Part shown: piece after piece, positions 7,904 through 16,610 of the stretch
Numbering within the stretch: the stretch's first letter is position 1
How the letters are laid out: each line of letters opens with the position of its first letter
Source: an uncultured Pseudomonadales bacterium
GTDB lineage: Bacteria; Pseudomonadota; Gammaproteobacteria; Pseudomonadales; UBA7434
NCBI GenBank assembly: GCA_943788835.1
Contig: CALSRU010000005.1
Coordinates: 147,343 to 211,342 of the forward strand
Direction of reading: 5' to 3'
DNA: 64,000 nt
Made by a program: the position numbers and the translations under genes
Notes under the pieces: generated by a model
Databases searched by the model: none
The model's input: the letters and a program-made list of their open reading frames with translations, nothing else
Told to the model about the DNA's origin: nothing

Positions 7904-10549
7904 TTAGTTCATGATGTCGTACGATACAGTCACACCATAGGTTCTAGGTTGGTTACGGTAACCAAAGTAACCGCCCGTGTTACCCACAGCTGGGAAGGCG
8001 GTAGTGACGCTTTCGTGGTCGGTGACGTTGCGGCCCCACACTGAAAAGGCCAGGCCTGCTTCGGTGCTGATGCCCGCACTCAAGTTAAGGTTTTTAAGGT
8101 CTTCAGTTGCCACAGATTTAGGTACGTTATCATTAGTTTGTACTTCGTCTTCGTATTGGTAGTCGCCGCGCACATAGCCGTCTAAGCCGTTAGACAAAGT
8201 AAAGCTATAGGTAGCCGATGCAGACAGGCTGACTTCATGAATGCCGGCAGGTGTTTCGCCGGTGAGCGAGCCTACGCTGTTATCTGGGATGCCATCGTTG
8301 GCATCAAGAGCGCTGCCAGGTGGCACAGCTGCGCCTTCAAATTCATCATACTCGGGGTCTAAAAGAGTACCCGCTAAGGTTAAGCGCAATGCATCTACCG
8401 GGTAGTAAGCCAAATCAAATTCAATACCTCGAGAGGATTGCTCACCCGCATTGACTAGATTGAAGCCTGTGCCAAGAAAGACGTTTGATTGGAAGCCTTT
8501 AATGCTTTGATCGAAAATTGCCACGTTGAGCGAGCCTCGGTCAAAATTAGCCTTCAAGCCTAATTCATAAGCCTTGGCATCTTCTGGTCCCGCGAATCGC
8601 GTGCCCGGAGTAACATTATTTACCGCATCAGTACCCAATGCAGCGATTGTTGCTGCCGAAGGGCGAGAATCGCGGCTCAAGTTCCAAGACGTTGCTTTAA
8701 AGCCCGTTGATACGCTGGCGTATACGTTAACGGTATCGTTTACTTCAGTGGCTAATCGAAACGCATAGGTGAGTTTGTCATCGTGACTTTTGCCATCTTC
8801 TTGTGCATTCGGGTAGTTTTGCAGTGGGTTTAAAAATTGCAAATCTGAGAAGTCGGAAAAGAGACCGCCAGTGAAATCGTTGGCAGGATTTGCTGGACAG
8901 CCCACAGCAGCTTCTAAGCATAAAGATGAAAACACATCGGTATTCGCTTGCACTAATGTGGCTTCTTTTTCGTCGTCGGTGTAGTTGAGGCCCAGTGAAG
9001 CGGTTAAACGATCACTAATATTCCAATCAGCTTGCCCAAAAAATGAATAGGCTTGGTTATCTAGCGTGCTTACTTCATTCACAAGGCCACCGGCAGGAAA
9101 AAAAACTGCTCCTGGAACAAGGCTTTCCAAAGTCGCTATCGCGGCTATTGGGTTAAGCCCGCCTGATAAGTCACCTCTTTGGTTTACGATTGCTGCATAG
9201 AAGTCATTTGGCAGGGGTGTTCCAGGTATTCCGGTAGTAGCGTCACCAGGAATTAGACCGGCATTCAGGGCATCTAGAACTGCACTGTAGCCTGCTGCCC
9301 ACGCCAAATTATCAATGAATGCTCGGAAATCGTCACCATAGTCCAATCGATTTTCATAGTCGATTTTCTCATCGAAGTAAAAGCCGCCAATCATCCAATC
9401 AACTGCGTTATCACCGGTTGAATTTAGGCGCACTTCTTGGGTGAAGGTTTCAATGTTGGTTGTAATGGGGTTGATAATCACATTGGCCGTTGTGAAGTCA
9501 GCATCGATAGACGAATTTGAATCGACCTTGCGAAACGAAGTAATCGATGTGAGTGCGAAACTATCAAAATTTTGGTCAAGCTGCACCGACACACCTTTGT
9601 TCGTGATTTCATTCGTTGGATCAGAATTTTGTTGAACACTTAATGCCAAAGGTTGGTTGGCATTAACCTGCGCACCTGTCCCGGCAGGCATAGGATCAAA
9701 ACCACCGTAAGCGGCACTCAATCCATCAAGGGCACCAAAAGGATTCTCGTAGAGCAATGATTCTGCTTCCGATTGAAAAATATTATTGACGCCACAACAC
9801 ACTTCATCAATCGTGTCGTAATCTGCAATGACGCGAATACGCGTATCATCGCTGAGGTTAAATACTAGCTGGCCGCGAAGTGCCATACGATCGCGATCAT
9901 TCAGATCCGACCCTGTGGCTTCGTTTTTAATGTAGCCGTTGCGGTTGTTAAAGCTGCCCGATAAGTCAAATGCGATGCTGTCGGTTAGCCCACCTTCAAC
10001 CTGCGCTTTAAAAACGGTTTGATCGTAGTTGCCTACGGTGGCCGAAACTTTACCGCGTGACTCGCCATCGGGTGCACGAGTTACCACACTAATAACACCG
10101 GCTGACGCATTCTTGCCAAACAAGGTGCTTTGCGGGCCACGCAATACTTCTACACGCTCTAGGTTGGGTAAATCGCCAATTTGTGCGGCTGAGCGTGACC
10201 GATAAACGCCATCAATAAAAACACCCACCGAAGGCTCAATACCTGGATTATTAGCGCCATTACCAAAACCGCGAATAATAAAGTTGGTATTGGCAGAGTT
10301 TTGCAGGGTATTGATACGCAGCGAAGGCACAACGCTTTGCAGATCACTAAGATCTAAAATTTGCGCCTTTTCGATAGCATCGCCTGATATGACCGATACG
10401 GCTACCGGTATTTCTTGCAGCGTTTGTTCTTTTTTAGCTGCGGTAACGGTGACTTCTTCAATAGTTCGATTTTGCGCGTGGGATACCCCGGCAATGGCTA
10501 GGCACATGGCCGAGGCAGCAAGGGTACTTATGAGTTTTTTGTTTAACAT
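7904..10549 (-). CDS. TonB-dependent outer-membrane receptor
   Basis: 881 residues. The signal peptide ends at SHA-Q around residue 25, followed by a TonB-box-like stretch (TIEEVTVTA). The plug domain has the usual landmarks: DLQSVVPSLRI, FIIRGFGNGANN, VFIDGVYRSR and RVEVLRGPQSTLFGKNASAGVI. A long beta-barrel follows, ending YGVTVSYDIMN. The closest style is the broad TonB receptor class (iron complexes, sugars, lipids) common in sphingomonads and marine gammaproteobacteria, so the ligand cannot be read from sequence. It is monocistronic and ends at a shared terminator. Confidence 0.93.
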   Translation of the reverse strand: MLNKKLISTLAASAMCLAIAGVSHAQNRTIEEVTVTAAKKEQTLQEIPVAVSVISGDAIEKAQILDLSDLQSVVPSLRINTLQNSANTNFIIRGFGNGANNPGIEPSVGVFIDGVYRSRSAAQIGDLPNLERVEVLRGPQSTLFGKNASAGVISVVTRAPDGESRGKVSATVGNYDQTVFKAQVEGGLTDSIAFDLSGSFNNRNGYIKNEATGSDLNDRDRMALRGQLVFNLSDDTRIRVIADYDTIDEVCCGVNNIFQSEAESLLYENPFGALDGLSAAYGGFDPMPAGTGAQVNANQPLALSVQQNSDPTNEITNKGVSVQLDQNFDSFALTSITSFRKVDSNSSIDADFTTANVIINPITTNIETFTQEVRLNSTGDNAVDWMIGGFYFDEKIDYENRLDYGDDFRAFIDNLAWAAGYSAVLDALNAGLIPGDATTGIPGTPLPNDFYAAIVNQRGDLSGGLNPIAAIATLESLVPGAVFFPAGGLVNEVSTLDNQAYSFFGQADWNISDRLTASLGLNYTDDEKEATLVQANTDVFSSLCLEAAVGCPANPANDFTGGLFSDFSDLQFLNPLQNYPNAQEDGKSHDDKLTYAFRLATEVNDTVNVYASVSTGFKATSWNLSRDSRPSAATIAALGTDAVNNVTPGTRFAGPEDAKAYELGLKANFDRGSLNVAIFDQSIKGFQSNVFLGTGFNLVNAGEQSSRGIEFDLAYYPVDALRLTLAGTLLDPEYDEFEGAAVPPGSALDANDGIPDNSVGSLTGETPAGIHEVSLSASATYSFTLSNGLDGYVRGDYQYEDEVQTNDNVPKSVATEDLKNLNLSAGISTEAGLAFSVWGRNVTDHESVTTAFPAVGNTGGYFGYRNQPRTYGVTVSYDIMN

Positions 10550-10940
10550 TTTCTTGTTCTCCGTTGCTTTAAATTAACTGCTGCTATGAGTATAGAATCG
10601 CTTCCCTGTTTTTGCCGTGTATCTGTATGTATTTATTGCAAAAAACATCAAATTACCATTTTTAAATATCACCTAAATAGCTTAGTTATTTGAAGGCTAG
10701 TGGTGGATGATTATTGCTCGAATAAGTTGTTGATGGGAAAGCTAAGAGGCAGGTTGCGCCGAGCTGTTTTTATGCCACTGGCCCATGTTAGGTTGGGGCT
10801 TATTGTGCGGCTTCACGCGTTACTGTAGCTCGCTATTTCAACAGGTTGGGGCATTGTGCGGCCAACCCAGGTTTGCATATAAAATGTACCGTCAGGCCGT
10901 TTATTTTGAAATTTAATCAACACTAGCGTTGGAGATACCC
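10550..10940. other. Divergent promoter region, TonB receptor / cupin
   Basis: It should carry the receptor promoter (minus strand) and the cupin promoter. For the latter, TTGTGC at 10854-10859, an 18-base spacer and TATAAA at 10878-10883 make a plausible sigma-70 site. No Fur-like palindrome or coding frame was recognised. Confidence 0.4.
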
Positions 10941-11447
10941 TTGAATTACTTACCCTGCCCCGATAAGCAAACGGTTATAGAAATGTTGAAGTTAGAGCCG
11001 CACCTAGAGGGCGGCTACTTTCGCCGTACTTTTCAGGCTGATCATCGCGATAAGATCGATTTACCCATAGGCGAGCGTTTTTGTTTAACCTCTATCTTTT
11101 ACATGCTCACGGCCGAAGCTAACATTGGTCACTGGCACTGCAATCGCTCCGACATTATTCATTATTTTCATATGGGCGCACCGATTAGCTACTTTATGTT
11201 GCATCCTGATGGCAGTTTGCAAACAGTAACGCTTGGGCCAGATTTAGCTAAAGGCCAGCAATTGCAGTTAACAGTTAAGGGCGGGGTTTGGAAGGCATCT
11301 CACCTGCCGGCAGGTGGCTACGGCCTAATTAGTGAGGCGGTGGCGCCGGGGTTTGATTACAACGATATGAGGCTGGCGAAGCGGGCGCAGTTATCAGAGC
11401 AGTTCCCCCAGCATCAAGCGCTTATTAAGACATATACGCGTAATTAA
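10941..11447 (+). CDS. Cupin_5 (DUF985) family protein
   Basis: About 168 residues. The sequence follows the cupin_5 pattern: LxLxPHxEGGYFRRTFQA near the start, SIFYMLTAEANIGHWHCNRSDIIHYFHMG in the middle, and AGGYGLISEAVAPGFDYNDM near the end. The family is a single-domain beta barrel resembling sugar epimerases, with no firm general function. No ATG fits the homologous start. TTG at 10941, with GGAG six bases upstream (10931-10934), is the best start; a second TTG at 10929 overlaps that Shine-Dalgarno sequence. Confidence 0.85.
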   Translation: MNYLPCPDKQTVIEMLKLEPHLEGGYFRRTFQADHRDKIDLPIGERFCLTSIFYMLTAEANIGHWHCNRSDIIHYFHMGAPISYFMLHPDGSLQTVTLGPDLAKGQQLQLTVKGGVWKASHLPAGGYGLISEAVAPGFDYNDMRLAKRAQLSEQFPQHQALIKTYTRN

Positions 11448-11488
11448 TATCCATGCTGCTGTTTATCCGGATTGATTTCCCGGTGTTT

Positions 11489-14400
11489 TTATTTAGATTT
11501 ACGTTTTTTTGACGCGCCCAGGATTAGCATGGCTGAGCCCAAAAACAGCAAGCCTAAGGCGCCCAATGCCGGTACGTTTTTACCTAAACCTAAAATAATG
11601 GCTGCCGTGGTTTCCTGATCGGCAGGGTCTGTAGGGTCACCACCTAATATCAGTTCAAAATCGTCGCGCACGCCATCGCCATCCTGATCATTGTCGCAGG
11701 CATCACCCAGTGCATCGCCATCTAAGTTAGCCTGGCTTGAGTTAGCCACGTTAATGCAGTTGTCTGCGCCATTAAAAACGCCATCGCTATCATCATCATC
11801 GCCACTTGGGGTGCTATCACAGGCATCCCCAATCAAGTCACCATCGGTGTCGGTTTGGTCATTAATCACTAACGGGCAGTTATCTGCGTTGTCGCCAATA
11901 TTGTCGCCATCGGTGTCTAATTGCTCGCCAGGATCGGTGGGGAAAGCATCGGCATTATCGCCAGTGCCATCCTCATCGGTGTCGGTGGTTTCTGTAGCGT
12001 CCTCCACAAAGCTATCGCAGGCGTCGCCGGCCGAGTCGCCATCGGTGTTGGTCTGATCATTACTAATTAATGGGCAGTTATCTTCACCATTGGTGAAAGT
12101 GTCGCCATCAATATCAATGTCGCATGCATCCCCCGTTAAATCACCATCAATATTCTCTTGCGCGGTGTTAGCCACAAGCAGGCAATTATCTAGGCTGTTA
12201 TCAATGGTATCGCCATCAATGTCCGTGTCGCAGGCATTACCTGCTATATCAGCATCCAAATCCTCTTGATTGGGATTGGCATTGATCGGGCAGTTATCAT
12301 CATTGTTGGCGACGGTGTCGCCATCAATATCGAGGTCGCATGCGTCGCCTTCGCCATCAACGTCTAAGTCTTCTTGATTGGGGTTGGCATTGAGGGGGCA
12401 ATTGTCGGCGCCCACCTCTGGCAATGAGCCAATGCCATCATCATCGGGGTCGCACGCGTCACCCACTGCAAAGTTGGGCGTGGCGCTATTTGACTGGTCT
12501 TGGTTTGCTGTTGCTGGACAGTTGTCAATCTCGCCACTTATCGTGTCACCATCGCTGTCGTTGTTGGCATCGTTAGGAAAGCTGTCACAGACATCACCTA
12601 TGGCATCGCCATCAGTGTCTTGCTGACTTGCGTTTATGGTGTTGGGGCAGTTATCAATGTCGCCACTTATTGTGTCACCATCGCTGTCGTTGTTGATATC
12701 GTTGGGAAAACTGTCGCAAGCGTTGCCGAGGCCGTCAGCATCGGTATCTTGTTGGTCGAGGTTGGCATTATTAGGGCAGTTGTCAACGTCGCCGCTGACG
12801 CTGTCGCCGTCGCTGTCGTTGTTGATATCGTTAGGAAAACTGTCGCAAGCGTTGCCGAGGCCGTCAGCATCGGTATCTTGTTGGTCGAGGTTGGCATTGT
12901 TGGGGCAGTTGTCAATGTCGCCGCTGACGCTATCGCCGTCGCTGTCATTGTTAACATCGTTAGGGAAGTTATCGCAGATATCGCCAATACCATCGCCGTC
13001 AACATCTTGTTGGTCGAGGTTGGCATTATTGGGGCAGTTGTCAATGTCGCCGCTAACGGTATCGCTGTCGCTGTCATTGTTGGCATCGTTAGGGAAGCTA
13101 TCACAGGCATCGCCGAGGTTATCGCTGTCGGTATCTTGTTGGTCGAGGTTGGTGTCATTGGGACAGTTGTCAGTATTGTCACCAACGCTATCGCCATCAG
13201 AATCTAATTGCTCAGCAGGGTTGCTTGGATAGGCATCGCACGCATCTCCAGTGCCGTCCCCATCTGTATCTATTTGATCGTTGTTAATGCTGGGGCAGTT
13301 ATCGTATTGGTCATCTATGTTATCTGTATCTTGATCGTTGACCGGAGCTAGAACTTCAATTGTCACTTGATTGATAGCTGCGTTAATACGCAACACATCA
13401 TCATTGGCGCCGCCAGATATATTAGTGAAGAAGCTGTAGTTAAACTCTGCACTACTAATGGGGTTATACATAACGGGCAGTGCTTCGCTATTCAGTGCTC
13501 CCCCGCACCCATCATCAATAAAAATATCGTTACGAATGTTAAACCTGTCTCTGCTTGCCAACGTGCAGCCGCCGGGGCTGCTGGCCGGGTTGTTTTTAAC
13601 CTGCAGCCACTGGCCAGGGTTGATGGTGATGCTGCCAAAGTTGTAAGTTGAGCTCAGCGCCTCATATTGCGAGCCGGAGGAATCACTTATACTGGCAGCC
13701 AGCGACGGGTTATATAAAACCACAGCTGACACCGCATCGCCTACGGTAAGAGTGTTTCCTGCCCAGGGAGACGCGCTAACGTTACTGTCGCGCCAGCTAT
13801 TACTGGCAACTGGATCACTGGTTCGCTCAATTAACGTGGCTATGGTTCCTGTAACCGTAAGTCTAACTATTGAATTGAGTGGCGTGGCGTTAATTGGGTC
13901 AGGGTCGGCGCCGTCATTAAGGCCATCGTCATCAGTGTCGGCGTCATTAGGGTCGCTATCAACTCCGGGAGTGTAGTCAGTCGGGTTGCCATCTGCATTG
14001 ACCTCGTCAAAGTCAGAAAGCCCATCATCATCAGAGTCGGCATCGTTAATGTCGGTGCCCAATATAATCTCTGTTTCATTACTGAGTCCGTCGTTATCGG
14101 CATCAGCTTGAGCTGCAACAGTTATTGTTATTAGATCGCACTCAGTGTTGTTGTCGGTATCGGTGACGCAAGCGCCAATATCATAATCCCCATCGGGCAG
14201 TGTGGGCTGCCAGTCGCCAGTTACGTTATTTACAAAAGTAAATGTTGGGTCACCAATAATACGATAAGACCAGTCGAGAGCAGCAATTACACCATCTTCA
14301 ATGTCGTTAGCACTGGCAGTAAAACTTTGTTGGCTGACATAAAAAATGTTGCCGTCGCTAGGCTGTGTGATGGTAATCGAGGGGAGATTATTTGGCGTTA

Positions 14401-15688
14401 CGTTTAAGTCAAATTGTTCGCTGCCGACGTTGCCGTTGCTGTCAGTGGCATTTACAGTAATGGTTACATTGCCACCCGTGCCCGCTAGAGGTGTAAGAAA
14501 TAATGTTCGCAGTCGAGCATTGCTGACGCTCAGTCCGCCGGCAGTGGTTCCCGAAATTGAAAGAGCATTGTTAGGCAAAATAGATTGATTAGATGATGTG
14601 GCAACTATTGTTAGTTCAAGGTTGGTTGAGGCTCCAGTATTGAGTTCGTTGTCATTATCTTTTACTACAAATTCTATTTGGCTTGTTTGACTTGCTAGTG
14701 CCGATGATGTTTTAAAAGGGCTCACTACGGGAGTATCGCCATTAGGAAATGTTTGCCAGCCGATATCTTCAAGTAGCTGCTTGGCTAAGCTTATGTCGGG
14801 TGCGCCGTCGCTCGTATAAAAAGGCTCCATTAATTCGTTAGGTGAAACGGTATTGTTAAAGTGTGATACTGATGACCCAGCGTTAACAACGCTGGGTGCA
14901 TAATGCTGTACGTGATCACCGAGTCTGCCTTGGCTTAGTATGCCACTTTGGGCGCGTACTTGTGGCCCAACCCAGTGGAGATTGGGTCCATCTGTTGCTG
15001 AGTTGGCTCGCTGGTTATCGGTCATGTTTCCCCAAGTTAACCCGGTAGTATGGTCTTCTAGAAAGGTCATAAAAATATCATTTCTATTCTGCAATACCTC
15101 TCCGGTGGAGGAATCGACTAGCGACAAAAAACCAAGCCCGTGCAAAATCTCATGCAACACAATGCCTAGCAAATCGAATTGCCCGCCAGCAGGTGAGTTA
15201 TCCAACCCCAAATAAAAATTTGATGTAGCGCATGCTGCATCAGATTGGAAGCTCATGGTTATGTCGCTTAGGTTGGTGTCAGCGTCTGAACTGTTGTAGG
15301 CGTTGAAGAGTGCAATGGGGTGCCAGTTTTGGCTAACGGCCGCTGGCAGACCTCCAAGAGCATAGAAAGTGGTGGGGCCCGCGCTGCCAAGAATGGGGCA
15401 ATCTTTGTCTACAAAACTGCCGTCAACTTCGATGCTTACGGAGGAGTCGATCACTTGCGCGAGTATATCGGCTGCGTACTGCATGACGATTAATCGTTGC
15501 TCGCCCAAAGTGGTACCAGAGTTACCTCCAATAGGAACTGCTGGCGACGTATCGTTAAGCCCGCTGCCTGGAGCATCAATGTTCACAATATTGATAGCAG
15601 TGGCCTGAGCAGTTGACGTAAATAAAAAACTGCACGCTGCGCATACGGCAAAGATAATAAGTGCTTTCAATTTATTATTATTAATCAT
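11489..15688 (-). CDS. Giant secreted zincin-like protein with thrombospondin type-3 repeats and CTERM tail
   Basis: 1399 residues. In order: signal peptide (about 1-30, ending AQAT); a zincin-like domain with HEILHGLGF at 179-187, a later SHFNNT and a Met-turn-like NELMEP near 285-290; Ig/cadherin-like domains (about 330-530); DxDxDG calcium motifs (530-600); a lectin- or anchor-like domain (about 600-770); then roughly fifteen thrombospondin type-3 repeats full of DxDGDxxGDxCD. It ends with a sorting-type tail from about residue 1372: VPALGALG, a hydrophobic stretch, then SKKRKSK, which resembles IPTL/PEP-CTERM signals. The classical third zinc His of HExxHxxGxxH is absent (Ser instead), so the His near 276 may serve. 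The likely role is a calcium-dependent surface protease or adhesin. It lies 45 bases after a small membrane-anchored protein gene and is probably cotranscribed with it. Confidence 0.85.
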   Translation of the reverse strand: MINNNKLKALIIFAVCAACSFLFTSTAQATAINIVNIDAPGSGLNDTSPAVPIGGNSGTTLGEQRLIVMQYAADILAQVIDSSVSIEVDGSFVDKDCPILGSAGPTTFYALGGLPAAVSQNWHPIALFNAYNSSDADTNLSDITMSFQSDAACATSNFYLGLDNSPAGGQFDLLGIVLHEILHGLGFLSLVDSSTGEVLQNRNDIFMTFLEDHTTGLTWGNMTDNQRANSATDGPNLHWVGPQVRAQSGILSQGRLGDHVQHYAPSVVNAGSSVSHFNNTVSPNELMEPFYTSDGAPDISLAKQLLEDIGWQTFPNGDTPVVSPFKTSSALASQTSQIEFVVKDNDNELNTGASTNLELTIVATSSNQSILPNNALSISGTTAGGLSVSNARLRTLFLTPLAGTGGNVTITVNATDSNGNVGSEQFDLNVTPNNLPSITITQPSDGNIFYVSQQSFTASANDIEDGVIAALDWSYRIIGDPTFTFVNNVTGDWQPTLPDGDYDIGACVTDTDNNTECDLITITVAAQADADNDGLSNETEIILGTDINDADSDDDGLSDFDEVNADGNPTDYTPGVDSDPNDADTDDDGLNDGADPDPINATPLNSIVRLTVTGTIATLIERTSDPVASNSWRDSNVSASPWAGNTLTVGDAVSAVVLYNPSLAASISDSSGSQYEALSSTYNFGSITINPGQWLQVKNNPASSPGGCTLASRDRFNIRNDIFIDDGCGGALNSEALPVMYNPISSAEFNYSFFTNISGGANDDVLRINAAINQVTIEVLAPVNDQDTDNIDDQYDNCPSINNDQIDTDGDGTGDACDAYPSNPAEQLDSDGDSVGDNTDNCPNDTNLDQQDTDSDNLGDACDSFPNDANNDSDSDTVSGDIDNCPNNANLDQQDVDGDGIGDICDNFPNDVNNDSDGDSVSGDIDNCPNNANLDQQDTDADGLGNACDSFPNDINNDSDGDSVSGDVDNCPNNANLDQQDTDADGLGNACDSFPNDINNDSDGDTISGDIDNCPNTINASQQDTDGDAIGDVCDSFPNDANNDSDGDTISGEIDNCPATANQDQSNSATPNFAVGDACDPDDDGIGSLPEVGADNCPLNANPNQEDLDVDGEGDACDLDIDGDTVANNDDNCPINANPNQEDLDADIAGNACDTDIDGDTIDNSLDNCLLVANTAQENIDGDLTGDACDIDIDGDTFTNGEDNCPLISNDQTNTDGDSAGDACDSFVEDATETTDTDEDGTGDNADAFPTDPGEQLDTDGDNIGDNADNCPLVINDQTDTDGDLIGDACDSTPSGDDDDSDGVFNGADNCINVANSSQANLDGDALGDACDNDQDGDGVRDDFELILGGDPTDPADQETTAAIILGLGKNVPALGALGLLFLGSAMLILGASKKRKSK
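12540..13190. repeat. 129-bp tandem repeats encoding 43-residue TSP3 units
   Basis: About five copies inside the giant protein gene. The period is exactly 129 bases: the same GCAAGCGTTGCCGAGGCCG block starts at 12716 and again at 12845. Two neighbouring copies are almost identical in DNA, which points to recent duplication. Each encodes one calcium-binding unit containing GDIDNCPNNANLDQQDTD. Confidence 0.85.
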
Positions 15689-15733
15689 TTGATTTGTCAG
15701 CTATTGGGCATTAATCGCTAATGGTTAACTTCC

Positions 15734-16279
15734 TCATGACGCTTTAATGGGGAGCGGTTCTGTGATGTCCACCATGATCGCATTGCCATCCTCATCTATC
15801 AGCCCTATTGGCACAGCAAAGGCGCGACCGCTAACATCAATGGCTACGGCATCTCCGACCACGCGCTCTTGATAAACTTGATTCTTTGGTTTGAGCATAT
15901 TGTTAATGGTATTACGCATCTCATTGCTTATTTGTTCATTCATTAATTTTTCAATATCAAGCGCTGAGTATTCCTTTGCTATAGATTTTTCTTTTTTAGT
16001 TGCTGTCGAAATATTGCTCAGGTTTTTTTGGTTGCTGGCTTTGTAGTCGGCCATTTGCTTTTTTAATGCTTGAATTTTTGTCGTTGTTGAATCAGGCGCT
16101 TCAGCTCTTTTATCGGACACCAGTTCTGTTGGGTGCTTATTGCCCGTTTGGCTCGCCGAATCGAATGTTTCTGTAGGTGTAAGAAACAACCACAGTAAGG
16201 CGCCTGCCACAATCGGCAATGCGATAAGGAGCGACTTAACTATTACTGCGCTTGGCGCAGTTTGAGAGCGTTTACCCAT
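15734..16279 (-). CDS. Membrane-anchored hypothetical protein, partner of the giant zincin gene
   Basis: 181 residues with no family I recognise. A positively charged start (MGKRSQTAPS) is followed by one membrane segment (about 12-31, LLIALPIVAGALLWLFL). A polar, probably helical linker with a likely coiled coil comes next (IQALKKQMADYKA), and the C-terminal part is compact (DAVAIDVSGRAFAVPIGLIDEDGNAI). The topology suggests an inner-membrane anchor with a periplasmic domain. It lies 45 bases upstream of the giant protein gene on the same strand, so it may help export or hold that protein; this is inference from position only. Confidence 0.65.
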   Translation of the reverse strand: MGKRSQTAPSAVIVKSLLIALPIVAGALLWLFLTPTETFDSASQTGNKHPTELVSDKRAEAPDSTTTKIQALKKQMADYKASNQKNLSNISTATKKEKSIAKEYSALDIEKLMNEQISNEMRNTINNMLKPKNQVYQERVVGDAVAIDVSGRAFAVPIGLIDEDGNAIMVDITEPLPIKAS

Positions 16280-16610
16280 GGAGACCGTTTGATCCTTTAT
16301 TTAAATTAGATTTTATCTGCCTGACCTCTATTGAGATTAGCATGACGCAGATTTGTTTTCGACCTTTGCGGGGTGTTTTGTGACGAGTGTGAGAATATTT
16401 GAATTGGATCACAAAACGCTAAGTTGCTGTTTTAATTAAGTGATTTTTTAATTTTTGGATTATTATAAATTTTGGTTACGTTTTGTTACTTCATTTGAAT
16501 AACATTGACGCCGATTGTTGCCGAAGATTTTCTGAGCTGTGGCGAGGGTAAGGTTTTCTGGGTCAATACCTTTGCAGTGTTCAAAGCTGATTTGATGGGA
16601 GCGCTTAGCT
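16280..16610. other. Intergenic region, no gene seen
   Basis: Should hold the promoter of the 181-residue protein and giant zincin unit. It is AT-rich (especially 16430-16480). No sigma-54 element like the one at 6891 was found on the minus strand here, and the one short reading frame reaching into it is a shadow of the cyclase gene. Confidence 0.4.

Noticed and set aside
12540..13190. Possible CRISPR-like array
   Set aside because: Units are 129 bases, contiguous with no variable spacers, and encode calcium-binding protein repeats.
12500..13232. Plus- and minus-strand frames of 170-235 codons opposite the giant protein gene
   Set aside because: Mirror frames of the 129-base TSP3 repeats; composition is repetitive and the main frame has a signal peptide, domains and a sorting tail.
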